Shown here: positions 8,719-16,961 of the stretch, piece after piece | Layout of the letters: each line of letters opens with the position of its first letter | How positions within the stretch are numbered: position 1 is the first letter of the stretch | Virus record (IMG/VR): IMGVR_UViG_3300046791_000179 | Span: 1-39,716 of that record | Source of the DNA: a virus | Strand: one strand, 5' to 3' | DNA length: 39,716 nucleotides | Program-made: the position numbers and the translations under genes | The notes under the pieces: generated by a model | What the model was told of the DNA's origin: nothing | Seen by the model: only the letters and a program-made list of their open reading frames with translations | Databases searched by the model: none

Positions 8719-10499
8719 AGAGACTCCTTTTTTATTCTCTTTAAGAAGGTCAAATATTGTTGAGAAACGATGTCCATATTGAAACTCCCATGAACTTCAT
8801 GGTAAGCGTTTTCCCCGATCCTTTTTCTTTCCGACTCGCTTTGAATTAAAGACTTAAGCCTCTCGTACCAATCTTTTTGTGAGTTGCAGAGGTATCCGGA
8901 AATCCCGTTGACTACGCATTCTTGAAAGGGTTTAACCTTACTCATCACGCAAGGATTTTTAAGGACTGAATATTCTAACCAGCGAAGGTTTGATTTAGCC
9001 CGGTTGAGATTGTTATCCCTCAAGGGAGCCAGCCCTATATCGCTCTCTAACCCTTTCATCATGCCGGGGTATTGGGGAAGGGGGAGCCACTTATTTACAA
9101 ATAAAAATCTTTCATGGCTCACATCCGAGTAAGACTCAAACCTTAAAGGGAAAACGACTTCTACGTTCGGGAATTCATCGAGCAAAGCCAGGAGGGGCTT
9201 TTTAATAATCTCGACATCTGCGTTGTGGTTCCCGCAACCGTTGTAGGTAAGTCTGACCACCCCTTCTTTCTTTTTGTGGATGACTTCAAAAGGCTTGGCT
9301 TCCTGCCAAAGTTTAAAGTCGATAGAGTTAGGAATGACGTTGATCGGCTTATCAGGGAAAAGTTCGTTTAACCCTTCTTTTAAAAAGTTTGTCGAGACGA
9401 TAAGTTGGTCTGAAAGCTCAATCTGTTTATAAGCGACCCACTCCGCGTCGGAGTTCGGATGGTAAGGGCCGGAGGCTAAATTAGAACTCGGGACGTCAAA
9501 GATCCAATCGTCAATCTCGGTAATAATCGGTTTCTTGAATAAGTCTTTGATGCACTTTAAAAAGGCTATTGAATCCATGCTGTGGACGATCTGCCAGATA
9601 GAAAAGTCAGCACATTTAAGGAGTGCCTCAAATTGGTGTTGAACGTGCTTCCATCTAACCTTCCGTTCCCAATCCCCCGGTGAGCTTAAATCAGAATGAT
9701 CGAAAGGCTCGTAAGCTATCTCGGCCCCTAAATCTCGCATCTTGTCGGCGTAGCCTGACATCCGGTAGTAAACGTCCCCCGGCGGCTGAGTAAACCCCAT
9801 CCAAACCCTAAGAACCGACTTATCCTTTAAAATTGCCTCAAAGCCTTCGGTATCCTCTCCCCCGGCTTTAAAAAGGATCTCGGCGGCGTCTGATCCCACT
9901 GAACTTTGAGCCATCGTGAAGCTGAATTGGGCTCCGTTGAGAGTCTTGAGGTAAACCTTCGGAAAGACAGAGGTTAAAAGTTCTTTCAATTCCTGCTGGT
10001 TGTAGTATTCGTGATGGGAAAACGGTTCCTCCCAGACCTTTTCCTCAAGGTTTTTATGGGGAGTAGACCCTAAAAGGATACCGTTAGTCTTAAGAACCCT
10101 TTTCGCCTCTCTCAGGACATCCTCAGGCGAATAAACGTGGATCAAAACCTCGTTCAGAAACACTGCATCAAAGGTTTGGTCAGGGAAAGGGAGTTTATGC
10201 CCGTCGCTAAGCTGAATCTTTCTCCCTTTTTCTAGCCCTTCTTTAACACAGGATTCACTGATATCGATTCCGTATGCTTCACATCCCCTATCTTTCTCTA
10301 AAACGTCTAAGAAGTCTCCCGCGTTAGTCCCAATATCAAGCACTTTAGACCCATACGGACACTCATAAAATAAAGGCGCGAGCCGATTCCAGATCCAAGG
10401 GGAGTCGATAAGAGTTTTCCCCTCTCCAAGGACATTCCGATAACCGGAATACTCTTTAAGAAGTTCTTCTGGCTTTGTTAGTTCGGTTATGGAGTTCAA
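8715..10499 (-). CDS. Methyltransferase-glycosyltransferase fusion
   Basis: Two enzymes are fused in 594 residues. The N-terminal class I SAM methyltransferase (about 25-200) has motif I VLDIGTNAGDF at 53-63, then YGIDIS, LPFPDQTFDAVFLNEVL and LKTNGILLGSTP. The C-terminal half (about 220-594) is a GT-B glycosyltransferase with the GT4-like features NVIPNSID, a GLAPLRDN segment and a donor-side LRWLEYSVLKNPCV motif. It starts at TTG 10499, sharing TTGA with the upstream stop, and overlaps the adaptor start by ATGA. It probably adds and methylates sugar on a glycan or virion protein; the acceptor is unknown. Confidence 0.85.
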   Translation of the reverse strand: MNSITELTKPEELLKEYSGYRNVLGEGKTLIDSPWIWNRLAPLFYECPYGSKVLDIGTNAGDFLDVLEKDRGCEAYGIDISESCVKEGLEKGRKIQLSDGHKLPFPDQTFDAVFLNEVLIHVYSPEDVLREAKRVLKTNGILLGSTPHKNLEEKVWEEPFSHHEYYNQQELKELLTSVFPKVYLKTLNGAQFSFTMAQSSVGSDAAEILFKAGGEDTEGFEAILKDKSVLRVWMGFTQPPGDVYYRMSGYADKMRDLGAEIAYEPFDHSDLSSPGDWERKVRWKHVQHQFEALLKCADFSIWQIVHSMDSIAFLKCIKDLFKKPIITEIDDWIFDVPSSNLASGPYHPNSDAEWVAYKQIELSDQLIVSTNFLKEGLNELFPDKPINVIPNSIDFKLWQEAKPFEVIHKKKEGVVRLTYNGCGNHNADVEIIKKPLLALLDEFPNVEVVFPLRFESYSDVSHERFLFVNKWLPLPQYPGMMKGLESDIGLAPLRDNNLNRAKSNLRWLEYSVLKNPCVMSKVKPFQECVVNGISGYLCNSQKDWYERLKSLIQSESERKRIGENAYHEVHGSFNMDIVSQQYLTFLKRIKKESL

Positions 10500-11185
10500 T
10501 TTTTAGTTGCCCACTTAGGGTCAAAGCCCCGAAATTTAACACACATCGAATCCGGTAAAACCCGGTGCAAAACAATGGGATCTCCCGGTGCGAAGTCGAT
10601 CTTCTTCCCTGCATTAACCCAATTCCTCACAAACTGCCGATCATCCGTCTCTTTGTCGTTTTCTTTCTCATAGCCTTTCGTCTCAAAGTAGGATTTCTTT
10701 TTCACTGCGACCGACGGGTTACAGTAATAATTAATATAGCCGCTTTTCTTATACTCATCCTCGTTAAACTTCTCGCCTTCAAAACTTTCCAATATTTCGT
10801 TTACATAACTAACCGAGACGTAAGGGAAGTTCACTAGCTCAGACTCAGGATTTTCCTTGAACCATTTCAAAGCTAACTCAGCCCGTTCATTAACATTCAT
10901 GTCATCCGAATCACAAACAAGAATTATTTCACCTCGCGCCGCCTCAGCTCCTTTGTGTCGTGAAGGGCCAGCCCCTAAGTTCTTCTCGTTCCGAATAAGT
11001 TTTACCTTGGGATTCTCTCCTAGCCATTCCTGAAGCATTTCAAAGGTTCCGTCTGTAGACCCGTCATCTACAATCACGACTTCGATGTTCTTTTCCGTCT
11101 GAGCGAGACAGCTCTGGACTGCTTCACCAATCCAGGCGATCCGGTTATAGCTCGGCAAAACAAAACTGATAAGAGGTTTATCCAT
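10496..11185 (-). CDS. GT2-family glycosyltransferase
   Basis: This 229-residue GT-A fold enzyme has all the early GT2 signatures: FVLPSYNR at the N-terminus, VVIVDDGSTDGT at about 37-47, the NLGAGPSRHKGAEAARGE segment, and the metal-binding DSDD at 92-95. A C-terminal ETDDRQFVRNW segment supplies the usual acceptor-side acidic residues. Length matches single-domain GT2 enzymes. The start ATG 11185 follows GGAGGTTCCCC. It overlaps the upstream gene by 8 bases and is coupled to the fusion enzyme downstream. It transfers a sugar from a nucleotide-activated donor; donor and acceptor are unknown. Confidence 0.9.
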   Translation of the reverse strand: MDKPLISFVLPSYNRIAWIGEAVQSCLAQTEKNIEVVIVDDGSTDGTFEMLQEWLGENPKVKLIRNEKNLGAGPSRHKGAEAARGEIILVCDSDDMNVNERAELALKWFKENPESELVNFPYVSVSYVNEILESFEGEKFNEDEYKKSGYINYYCNPSVAVKKKSYFETKGYEKENDKETDDRQFVRNWVNAGKKIDFAPGDPIVLHRVLPDSMCVKFRGFDPKWATKN

Positions 11186-12857
11186 GGGGAACCTCCAAAT
11201 TAAATAGATCGTAGATTTTTTGAATATAGTTTTCCCGGTTAAACCGCTGACTTAACTTAGGATCGAAATAATTTCCGTCGAGTTTCCTGATATTAAGAAT
11301 CTCTTGGATAATTTTTGTCTTCGTCTCCGGCCAACGGTAGGCGTTGAGGCCCGGCCCGAACTGATCCCACTGGTTAACCTCATGATCCCCGGAAGTTTCG
11401 ATGAGGTGAGTACACTCTTTAGAAATGTTGGAAATAACATAACGCCCCGCCATCATGAATTCTGCGTTAGCTAAAGGCGCGGTGTCATGCCTCACGATCC
11501 TCAGAAGGCAGGAGTTATCGTAAACATAATCTTTCCATTCTGACTTCGACAGATTTCCATAACACTTCAAGTTCGGGTAGAAGATGTCCTTTGCCCCATC
11601 CCCATAAGCCGTGAACTTAATATGGGGTAACGCTCGAACGACCGACATCGTGAAATCTTTGGCGTATTTGTCAAAGTCCGACTTCTCTGTAAGAAAGACG
11701 GATACCTTAAAATCTTTAGGGAGAGGCTTAGGCTCATAGTCGTTATAAGGCGGGATGGGGAGAATTTTTGCCTTAATCCCCAGAAGGTCTTGCAGTTCCT
11801 TCTTTGCCGCTTCGTTCTCGACAAGGTGAGTCGCCGTCAACCTTAACGCTCCCCCTAAATTCTTAAGTTCTTCGTAGGTGAATTTCCTTAGCCAATAAAT
11901 ATCAGCCCCGACCCAGTGAACGACTTTCTTAACTGAATCCTTAAAACTCGAAAGGATCGGCCCATGCTCATTCGTGACTTGACCCGGCTTAATATAAAAC
12001 CCGATCATGTAAACGCCTTTGTATTCGTTTGGTTTGGTCACTGTATCATCACGGAAGTCCGCTTTTAAACACTTTGCAATCTCAATCCCGTGGTTAGGAG
12101 CCCCGAGACTCGTTACGACAAGTTCTCTCTCCTGAATTCCGTGTTTTGTTTTGATGTAACGAACCCGGTCTACCCAATTCCCGTGGGAATCCACAGAGAG
12201 CCCTTTAGCCCTCGGTGGTTCGGCAAGGAAGGAAACGTCGCGTTCGAGGAAGTACCCTTTAACATTATGCTTCTCAATAACCGAAAGCCAGAAATCCCAA
12301 TCCTGTAAACTTTTAACATTCGTGTCCCATGGTACGACGTACTTTCTCCATAAAGGGAAACCGCAGTCAATGTAGTTCGCAATATTCAAAAGCCATTTAT
12401 CAAAAGGTTTCGCCGGGTACCACCATGCGCTTGAGGAGGTGTACTGGTACCCACCATAAAGAAATCCGCAATCCTTATTCTCTTGAAGTTTGTCGACCCA
12501 GAGACGAATGATCCCCGGATTCAAAATGTAGTCGCTATTCGTGAAAGAAACGATTTCTCCCCGAGAAGCTTCAAACCCCGCATTTCGCGCCGCGCAAGCC
12601 CCTCCATGTTCGATCTCGATAATCTTCCAATTATCCCTTCCCTTAGCAAAATGGTCCGCGACTTCACGGAGTTCAAGATTCGGCCCGTCGAAGACGAGAA
12701 CGACTTCCAAATTGTCGTAGTTTTGGGTCTTAATACTTTTCAAACACCGCTTCAAAATATCCTGTTTGAGATCGTGAATCGGGACGATAACGGAAAATAA
12801 AGGATCGTCCTCGAAGATCGGTTTCACTATTTCTTTTTCTAAGACTGCTTGGCTCAT
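11178..12857 (-). CDS. Two-domain glycosyltransferase (GT2 + GT-B-like)
   Basis: The start is ATG 12857, with AGGGGAG 5 bases upstream and ATGA overlap with the aminotransferase stop. This gives 559 residues. Residues about 20-240 form a GT2 domain (FSVIVPIHDL, VVLVFDGPN, GGACAARNAGFEASRGE). The usual DxD is replaced by NSDY at 107-110. Residues about 250-555 look like a GT-B glycosyltransferase with VHWVGADIYWLR, an ILPIPPYND segment and a donor-side HDTAPLANAEFMMAGRYVIS motif. The fused enzymes probably add two sugars in sequence. The missing strict DxD could mean altered metal use. Confidence 0.85.
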   Translation of the reverse strand: MSQAVLEKEIVKPIFEDDPLFSVIVPIHDLKQDILKRCLKSIKTQNYDNLEVVLVFDGPNLELREVADHFAKGRDNWKIIEIEHGGACAARNAGFEASRGEIVSFTNSDYILNPGIIRLWVDKLQENKDCGFLYGGYQYTSSSAWWYPAKPFDKWLLNIANYIDCGFPLWRKYVVPWDTNVKSLQDWDFWLSVIEKHNVKGYFLERDVSFLAEPPRAKGLSVDSHGNWVDRVRYIKTKHGIQERELVVTSLGAPNHGIEIAKCLKADFRDDTVTKPNEYKGVYMIGFYIKPGQVTNEHGPILSSFKDSVKKVVHWVGADIYWLRKFTYEELKNLGGALRLTATHLVENEAAKKELQDLLGIKAKILPIPPYNDYEPKPLPKDFKVSVFLTEKSDFDKYAKDFTMSVVRALPHIKFTAYGDGAKDIFYPNLKCYGNLSKSEWKDYVYDNSCLLRIVRHDTAPLANAEFMMAGRYVISNISKECTHLIETSGDHEVNQWDQFGPGLNAYRWPETKTKIIQEILNIRKLDGNYFDPKLSQRFNRENYIQKIYDLFNLEVPHG

Positions 12858-13948
12858 TTCATCTCCCCTAAGATTTCTTTGACACATGAAACGACATAAT
12901 TGGCATCTTCTACATTCATCGTATTGGAAAGCGGGAGACTTAACGTCTGGGACCCGATCTTCTCAGCAATAGGAAAATCTCCTTTCTTGTAACCGAGATA
13001 CTTATAAGCAGGCTCTAAGTGAAGAGCCTCGTAGTGAATCCCTGTCCCTATCCCCATGTTGTATAAATCTTCTCTAACTTTTAACCTGTTCTTAACCATG
13101 ATCGTATAGAGATGTTGACTATGCCCTAACTCTTTCTCCCCAAAAGCTTCCTGGTAGATATTCCAAATCTTGTTCCTCTTGTTCCTGAGTTCAGGATAGC
13201 GGCGTAGTTGGGTAAGCCCGATAGCGGCGAGGATGTCGGGGAGGTTCCCCTTCACCCCAGGATGGAGGACTTGATAGTTATTGATCGGACCCGAACTATA
13301 CCGCGCCCAGGCTCCGTTTGACTGACCGTTATTAGAAAGAATCCGACACTTATCGGCCAACTCTTTACTCCGCGTCCAAATCATCCCCCCTTCCCCAGAG
13401 GTGATATTCTTATTCGCGTAGAAGCTGAAAACTGAAATATCGCTAAAGGTGCCGTGTTTCCCTGATTTAGAAAACCCGCCAAAGCTATGCGCGGCGTCTT
13501 CGATAATGGGAATGTCCGCTAACCTTTTACTCACCGATTTATTCCCTGTGTAGTTAACGGTGACGACCGTTTCTTTTCCTTTTAAATCATCAATCCAAAA
13601 ATCCAACATTCCATCCTGGTTCACATCTTTAAAAACCGGTTTCCCCCCGGCCTGGAGAATAGCGTTAACCGTCGCGCAGAAAGTCAAAGGGGTTGTCAGG
13701 ACATTATCGCCATGACAAATACCAACAGACTTAAGAGCAATAACAAGACCAATTGAGCATGAAGAAACGGAGATTGCATACCCACCCCCCATGTATCTTG
13801 CGAACTCTTCCTCGAATTGGCGAGCGACGCGGCCTGTCCCGATCCAACCGGAGCGCATCACATCCGTGACGGCCTGTATCTCTTCCTCCCCGATATCAGG
13901 CTGACCGAAGACGATGAAAGGTCTTTTTAAAGTTTTATTTGTTGGCAT
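12854..13948 (-). CDS. DegT/DnrJ/EryC1-family sugar aminotransferase
   Basis: The product is a PLP-dependent NDP-4-keto-sugar aminotransferase of 364 residues from ATG 13948; an in-frame TTG lies 6 bases upstream. Key residues are visible: GWIGTG near 35-39, TTPLTFCATVNAIL near 85-98, the PLP-contacting IIEDAAHSFGG (Asp 151) and the catalytic Lys 180 in FYANKNITSGEGGM. The C-terminal half has the expected HYEALH and LPLSNTM motifs. It probably makes an amino-deoxy sugar for the glycosyltransferases downstream. No dehydratase or epimerase is encoded nearby, so the keto-sugar must come from the host. ATGA coupling links it to the next gene. Confidence 0.92.
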   Translation of the reverse strand: MPTNKTLKRPFIVFGQPDIGEEEIQAVTDVMRSGWIGTGRVARQFEEEFARYMGGGYAISVSSCSIGLVIALKSVGICHGDNVLTTPLTFCATVNAILQAGGKPVFKDVNQDGMLDFWIDDLKGKETVVTVNYTGNKSVSKRLADIPIIEDAAHSFGGFSKSGKHGTFSDISVFSFYANKNITSGEGGMIWTRSKELADKCRILSNNGQSNGAWARYSSGPINNYQVLHPGVKGNLPDILAAIGLTQLRRYPELRNKRNKIWNIYQEAFGEKELGHSQHLYTIMVKNRLKVREDLYNMGIGTGIHYEALHLEPAYKYLGYKKGDFPIAEKIGSQTLSLPLSNTMNVEDANYVVSCVKEILGEMK

Positions 13949-14130
13949 TGGCAATTAAGGGTATTGCACCAGTTATTTTTACCGCCGTAGTGCATTTTAG
14001 AGTCGTGTTGACACTCTTTACAAAGAGGCTCGGGAACCTTAACCATAGTCGGTTTCGGGGGAATTCCTTCTGCGAGAGGTTTGCCGATTTCTTCTTTTGG
14101 TTTATTTTTCGAGCCTAATGGTCTTGTCAC
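13927..14130 (-). CDS. Small zinc-binding protein (CxxCxH..HY..CN..CxC module)
   Basis: Start GTG 14130 is chosen because AGAGGAC lies just upstream, giving 67 residues (MTRPLGSKNKPK...). The C-terminus has Cys37, Cys40, His42, His47, Cys55, Cys60 and Cys62. The spacing is identical to that of the N-terminal module of the methyltransferase at 26920-27681. The N-terminus is basic and Pro-rich. It sits between the conserved capsid-adjacent gene and the sugar cassette, overlapping both. A structural zinc site is likely; function is unknown. Confidence 0.65.
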   Translation of the reverse strand: MTRPLGSKNKPKEEIGKPLAEGIPPKPTMVKVPEPLCKECQHDSKMHYGGKNNWCNTLNCQCQQIKL

Positions 14131-14743
14131 ATTGTCCTCTATAAAACATCTTGTCAGTATTTTCTGAAACCCACTTCGTTCCGTCTTCACACTTCCAAAT
14201 ATGTTGGTTCGTTTTGTAACCGGGATTCTTACTCATCGGTTTTACCACGAACGCTTGCTCTCTCCAGAAGATTCGATTATTCGGCTGAGCTGCGAAACAT
14301 CCGTTATCAAGTTTAATGACATGAGCGCATTTATGGCCCCAATCCCCAGGGTTGTCGGACATCGCGTTCCCAAACCAATCGACGGTAAAGAGATAGGAAC
14401 CGTCGTATAGCTTCTCATCCCGCAACAAAACCCGGACTTTAAGTTCCGAGAGGGCTCCGAATTCATGGACCGAGACGTTTTCACTAAAGGCATCCCATAG
14501 CTCCAGTGTCTGAAGGGTTAAATTTGGTGCTTCTTTTTTGTGAACAAAGGCGTTTAAAGGCATCCTCCAGATCACTGCGCCAGTCTCTAGAAGACAGTGA
14601 AACATGATCGCTCGTCCGGGGAGACTCGCCACCCCAAAAACTACGCAAGGGACGAACGTCCCGAAATGACTCTCCAGATTGTAAAGATACTCTGCTCTTA
14701 TCCAACACTGAATCTCCGGTATGTCCTCATTTAAAAATCCCAT
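14102..14743 (-). CDS. Conserved phage protein downstream of the major capsid gene
   Basis: This 213-residue protein contains the phrases FVPCVVFGVASLPGRAI, MPLNAFVHKK and KLDNGCFAAQPNNRIFW. The last resembles the ELDNGQFAAQPNNR signature of a conserved, uncharacterised protein encoded beside capsid genes in marine T7-like and related phages. It is rich in Trp, Cys and aromatic residues with no membrane segment. The ATG lies directly after the U-tract of the capsid terminator, so its translation depends on readthrough. A virion or head-related role is plausible but unproven. Confidence 0.65.
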   Translation of the reverse strand: MGFLNEDIPEIQCWIRAEYLYNLESHFGTFVPCVVFGVASLPGRAIMFHCLLETGAVIWRMPLNAFVHKKEAPNLTLQTLELWDAFSENVSVHEFGALSELKVRVLLRDEKLYDGSYLFTVDWFGNAMSDNPGDWGHKCAHVIKLDNGCFAAQPNNRIFWREQAFVVKPMSKNPGYKTNQHIWKCEDGTKWVSENTDKMFYRGQCDKTIRLEK

Positions 14744-14746
14744 AAA

Positions 14747-14801
14747 AACTTTAGGCGGGAGGCCAGGAAATTGGAGTAACCCAACCCCCCGCCATAAAGT
14801 T
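14747..14801 (-). terminator. Intrinsic terminator after the capsid gene
   Basis: In the transcript, AACTTTATGGCGGG pairs with CCCGCCTAAAGTT (one bulged base), leaving a roughly 28-base loop that contains a TTGG/CCAA mini-stem, then TTTTTA. The left arm overlaps the capsid stop codon and the U-tract runs into the ATG of the next gene. A partial terminator just behind the major capsid gene is the same arrangement as T7 T-phi and would favour capsid mRNA abundance. Confidence 0.7.
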
Positions 14802-15855
14802 AGTTAGAACTGAACCAAGTCAAGATGACTCCAGCTGAAGGATTCAAAACCTTCGCCGCCATATACAGTTTGTAACCAATCATGGTTATCTGATTAAGCG
14901 GGTCCGTTTTGTCCGGGCCGGTGACGATCATAACTTTGGCGTCTTTGCCTCCGAGCTTCGATACACCATAAGCCTGACGTCCGAAGATAAGGGTCCCGTA
15001 AAGGGTCCCTCCCAACGAAGCGTAGGTGGTAGACCAAGTAGAAGCCTTTGAAGTCGCCGTAAACGCATTCGACGTTTCGTCAAACATAACACGTTCAATC
15101 GTTCCCAGGCGTCCTTTATCAAGAGCCGAGGCGCGGTTGGTGTAAGCCATCCAAGTCGGGAAAGTGCTGTCCGAGCGAACATGATCCGAAACTATCGGAT
15201 CGATAATCCCACGGAAGTTTCCGTCATCAAACGGCATGGCATTCATATTCTTCAAGTGAGTCACAGCATGACGAATATGAGAGATAGCACCAATGGTTGA
15301 GAAAGCTCCGTTAGCTAAAGGAGCTGCTATTCCGTTCGTACCAGTCGGCCAATAAACAAGGTTCGCGTTTCCTTCCAGAATCGGGAAACCTTGGGAATTG
15401 ACGGACGGGAACGTCGCGGAAGCCGCGTTTGCAACGCCAGTGGAAGCATCGCCTTGGAATCCGATCTGCTGACCTACGAGAGTGTCTTTCGTAAGCGCAG
15501 CTCCGTATCCAAGAGCTTTCACTGTTTCATCCACAACGGGGTTAACCGCTGTACGATCCACTTGATCCGAAATCGATTTCAGGTCCGCGTATTGAACCGG
15601 GACAGCTGAAACTTTCCGGGTTGAAACTGCCGAAGCCGCCGGGGTAGACCCGTCGCCTAAAGCGTATCCAACCGAAGGATTGAGTAGCTGATGCCAGATA
15701 ATCGTGTTACCTGCGTTTTCGGGAAGAGGACGTTGTTCGCCGTACTTATCGTAGACGAGATTTGCTTCAAGACGTTCCAAAAACACCTTGTCGTAGTAAT
15801 TACCGATCATGGTGGTAATAGTCGCTTGTGCTGCTAGTGTTGCCGCATCTGTCAT
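14800..15855 (-). CDS. Major capsid protein (N4 gp56-type)
   Basis: This 351-residue protein has the features of the N4-gp56 family of HK97-fold capsid proteins: NYYDKVFLERLEANLVYDKY near 18-38, then RPLPENAGNTIIWHQL and a Gly/Thr/Ala-rich segment VGYALGDGSTPAASAVS. A YADLKSISDQVDRTAVNP helix follows, then a C-terminal beta-rich half. ATG 15855 has GGGGGTG 8 bases upstream, a strong site fitting a highly expressed gene. It follows the scaffold gene and is followed by a terminator. The assignment is confident from sequence style and position. Confidence 0.88.
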   Translation of the reverse strand: MTDAATLAAQATITTMIGNYYDKVFLERLEANLVYDKYGEQRPLPENAGNTIIWHQLLNPSVGYALGDGSTPAASAVSTRKVSAVPVQYADLKSISDQVDRTAVNPVVDETVKALGYGAALTKDTLVGQQIGFQGDASTGVANAASATFPSVNSQGFPILEGNANLVYWPTGTNGIAAPLANGAFSTIGAISHIRHAVTHLKNMNAMPFDDGNFRGIIDPIVSDHVRSDSTFPTWMAYTNRASALDKGRLGTIERVMFDETSNAFTATSKASTWSTTYASLGGTLYGTLIFGRQAYGVSKLGGKDAKVMIVTGPDKTDPLNQITMIGYKLYMAAKVLNPSAGVILTWFSSN

Positions 15856-15886
15856 ATATTTTCACCCCCTGAGTTCTTCAAGGGAG

Positions 15887-16867
15887 TTACCAGTCCTTAA
15901 CCGCTCCGAGTGATTCTAAGATCTTCTTCTGTTCGTCAGACGTTTTCGCGGCGTTGAATTGATTGATGACCTTCTGATCCTTTTGTTCAAAGGTCGGTCC
16001 GGTCCCTCTCGATCCATCCTGCGGCGGCTTCGTCGGAAGTTGATTTGTCGAATCATCGTTTTTTTCGACTGATCCCCCTTGTAGGTATCTCCGAGCCAAT
16101 CTTCGCTGCGCTTCATTAAAAGCGTAGGAATATGGCATCGGTTCGAGAGTGAAGGCTTTAGGATTCTCCTCTAAGACTTTGTGCATTTCAAATTGCACTT
16201 TTTCATTAGTGAAGAGCGGATCATTCATGAGTTCGCGTATCTCAGAGTTTCGCATTGTTTCCTTCGACAATTCCGCGTATCGAGCATCATTCTGGGCTTG
16301 GATTCTTCTCATCTTCATATCACTCACTTCATCGGCGAGATCGAGGACTTTGCGAAAGTCTTCTTTATCCCACCCGCGACGAGACGCTTCCTGTTCCAGT
16401 ATTTTCTCTCGATCCATCGGATATTGAGGAGGGTAATAAGGCGGGGGAGCGAACTGAGGTTGCATTTGTGGCTGAAACGTCGGCTGAGGTTGCCACTGCG
16501 GAGCAGTAGTTTCCTTTACCTTATTTTCATAAGCATTTCCATGCAGCTTCTTTTCTAACTCCCTGAGCGATCTAAGCGCGCTATCCCCATCTTTTAGACC
16601 CTTCTTTTTAGCCCACTCTCTAATCTCAACATCAATGTTTTGCTTATCCGCTTTTTCAGCTGGGGCATCTTCTTTGATGTCTTTAGACACCGCTTGTGTG
16701 CCATTATCGGCTACGGCGGCATTCTTGTCCGAAGTCTGACTGGGAGTCACTTCGGGAGACTGGGCCGATTTAACTACGTCGGATTTCTGCTGCTTAGATT
16801 GGCTTTTAGCCGCTTCAATCTGAGCAAGCATCTTGTCCGATTCAAGTTCTTTCGGTTGTCCGTCCAT
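15887..16867 (-). CDS. Scaffolding-type head protein
   Basis: ATG 16867 is preferred because GGAGGT lies 7 bases upstream, giving 326 residues. An in-frame ATG 33 bases upstream lacks such a site. The protein is highly charged, with Gln/Lys/Asp-rich disordered N-terminal 90 residues, a Pro/Gln-rich patch (about 125-150, QPQPTFQPQMQPQFAPPPYY) and long charged helices from about 155 to 260. A conserved-looking C-terminal helix ends in ILESLGAVKDW. Such composition immediately before the capsid gene is typical of podoviral scaffolding proteins; no protease motif is seen. Confidence 0.7.
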   Translation of the reverse strand: MDGQPKELESDKMLAQIEAAKSQSKQQKSDVVKSAQSPEVTPSQTSDKNAAVADNGTQAVSKDIKEDAPAEKADKQNIDVEIREWAKKKGLKDGDSALRSLRELEKKLHGNAYENKVKETTAPQWQPQPTFQPQMQPQFAPPPYYPPQYPMDREKILEQEASRRGWDKEDFRKVLDLADEVSDMKMRRIQAQNDARYAELSKETMRNSEIRELMNDPLFTNEKVQFEMHKVLEENPKAFTLEPMPYSYAFNEAQRRLARRYLQGGSVEKNDDSTNQLPTKPPQDGSRGTGPTFEQKDQKVINQFNAAKTSDEQKKILESLGAVKDW

Positions 16868-16917
16868 TTTTTTACCTCCATTTTGGCCGCCCCTTCCCAT
16901 GGGGTTGTGACCATATT

Positions 16918-16949
16918 TGTTCTACGTGATGTTCTACTTAAACAAGTAG
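16918..16949. promoter_or_regulatory. Operator-like direct and inverted repeats before the HNH gene
   Basis: TGTTCTAC occurs twice (16918-16925 and 16930-16937), separated by GTGA. It overlaps the perfect dyad CTACTT-aaac-AAGTAG (16934-16949). The cluster lies in the divergent gap between the scaffold and HNH genes, immediately before a TATCCT box. It could bind a dimeric regulator or mark the edge of the HNH insertion. Confidence 0.4.
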
Positions 16950-16955
16950 TATCCT
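16950..16955 (+). promoter_or_regulatory. Possible -10 box of the HNH gene (leaderless spacing)
   Basis: TATCCT is followed by exactly 6 bases and then the HNH ATG at 16962, the same geometry as three leftward promoters in this genome. No convincing -35 box is visible (best GTGATG with an 18-base spacer), so this is weaker than the others. Confidence 0.3.
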
Positions 16956-16961
16956 CTAACT

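Noticed and set aside
16149-16558. Long plus-strand frames opposite the scaffold gene
   Set aside because: They are antisense shadows created by the Gln/Lys/Asp-rich scaffold codons; no ribosome sites.
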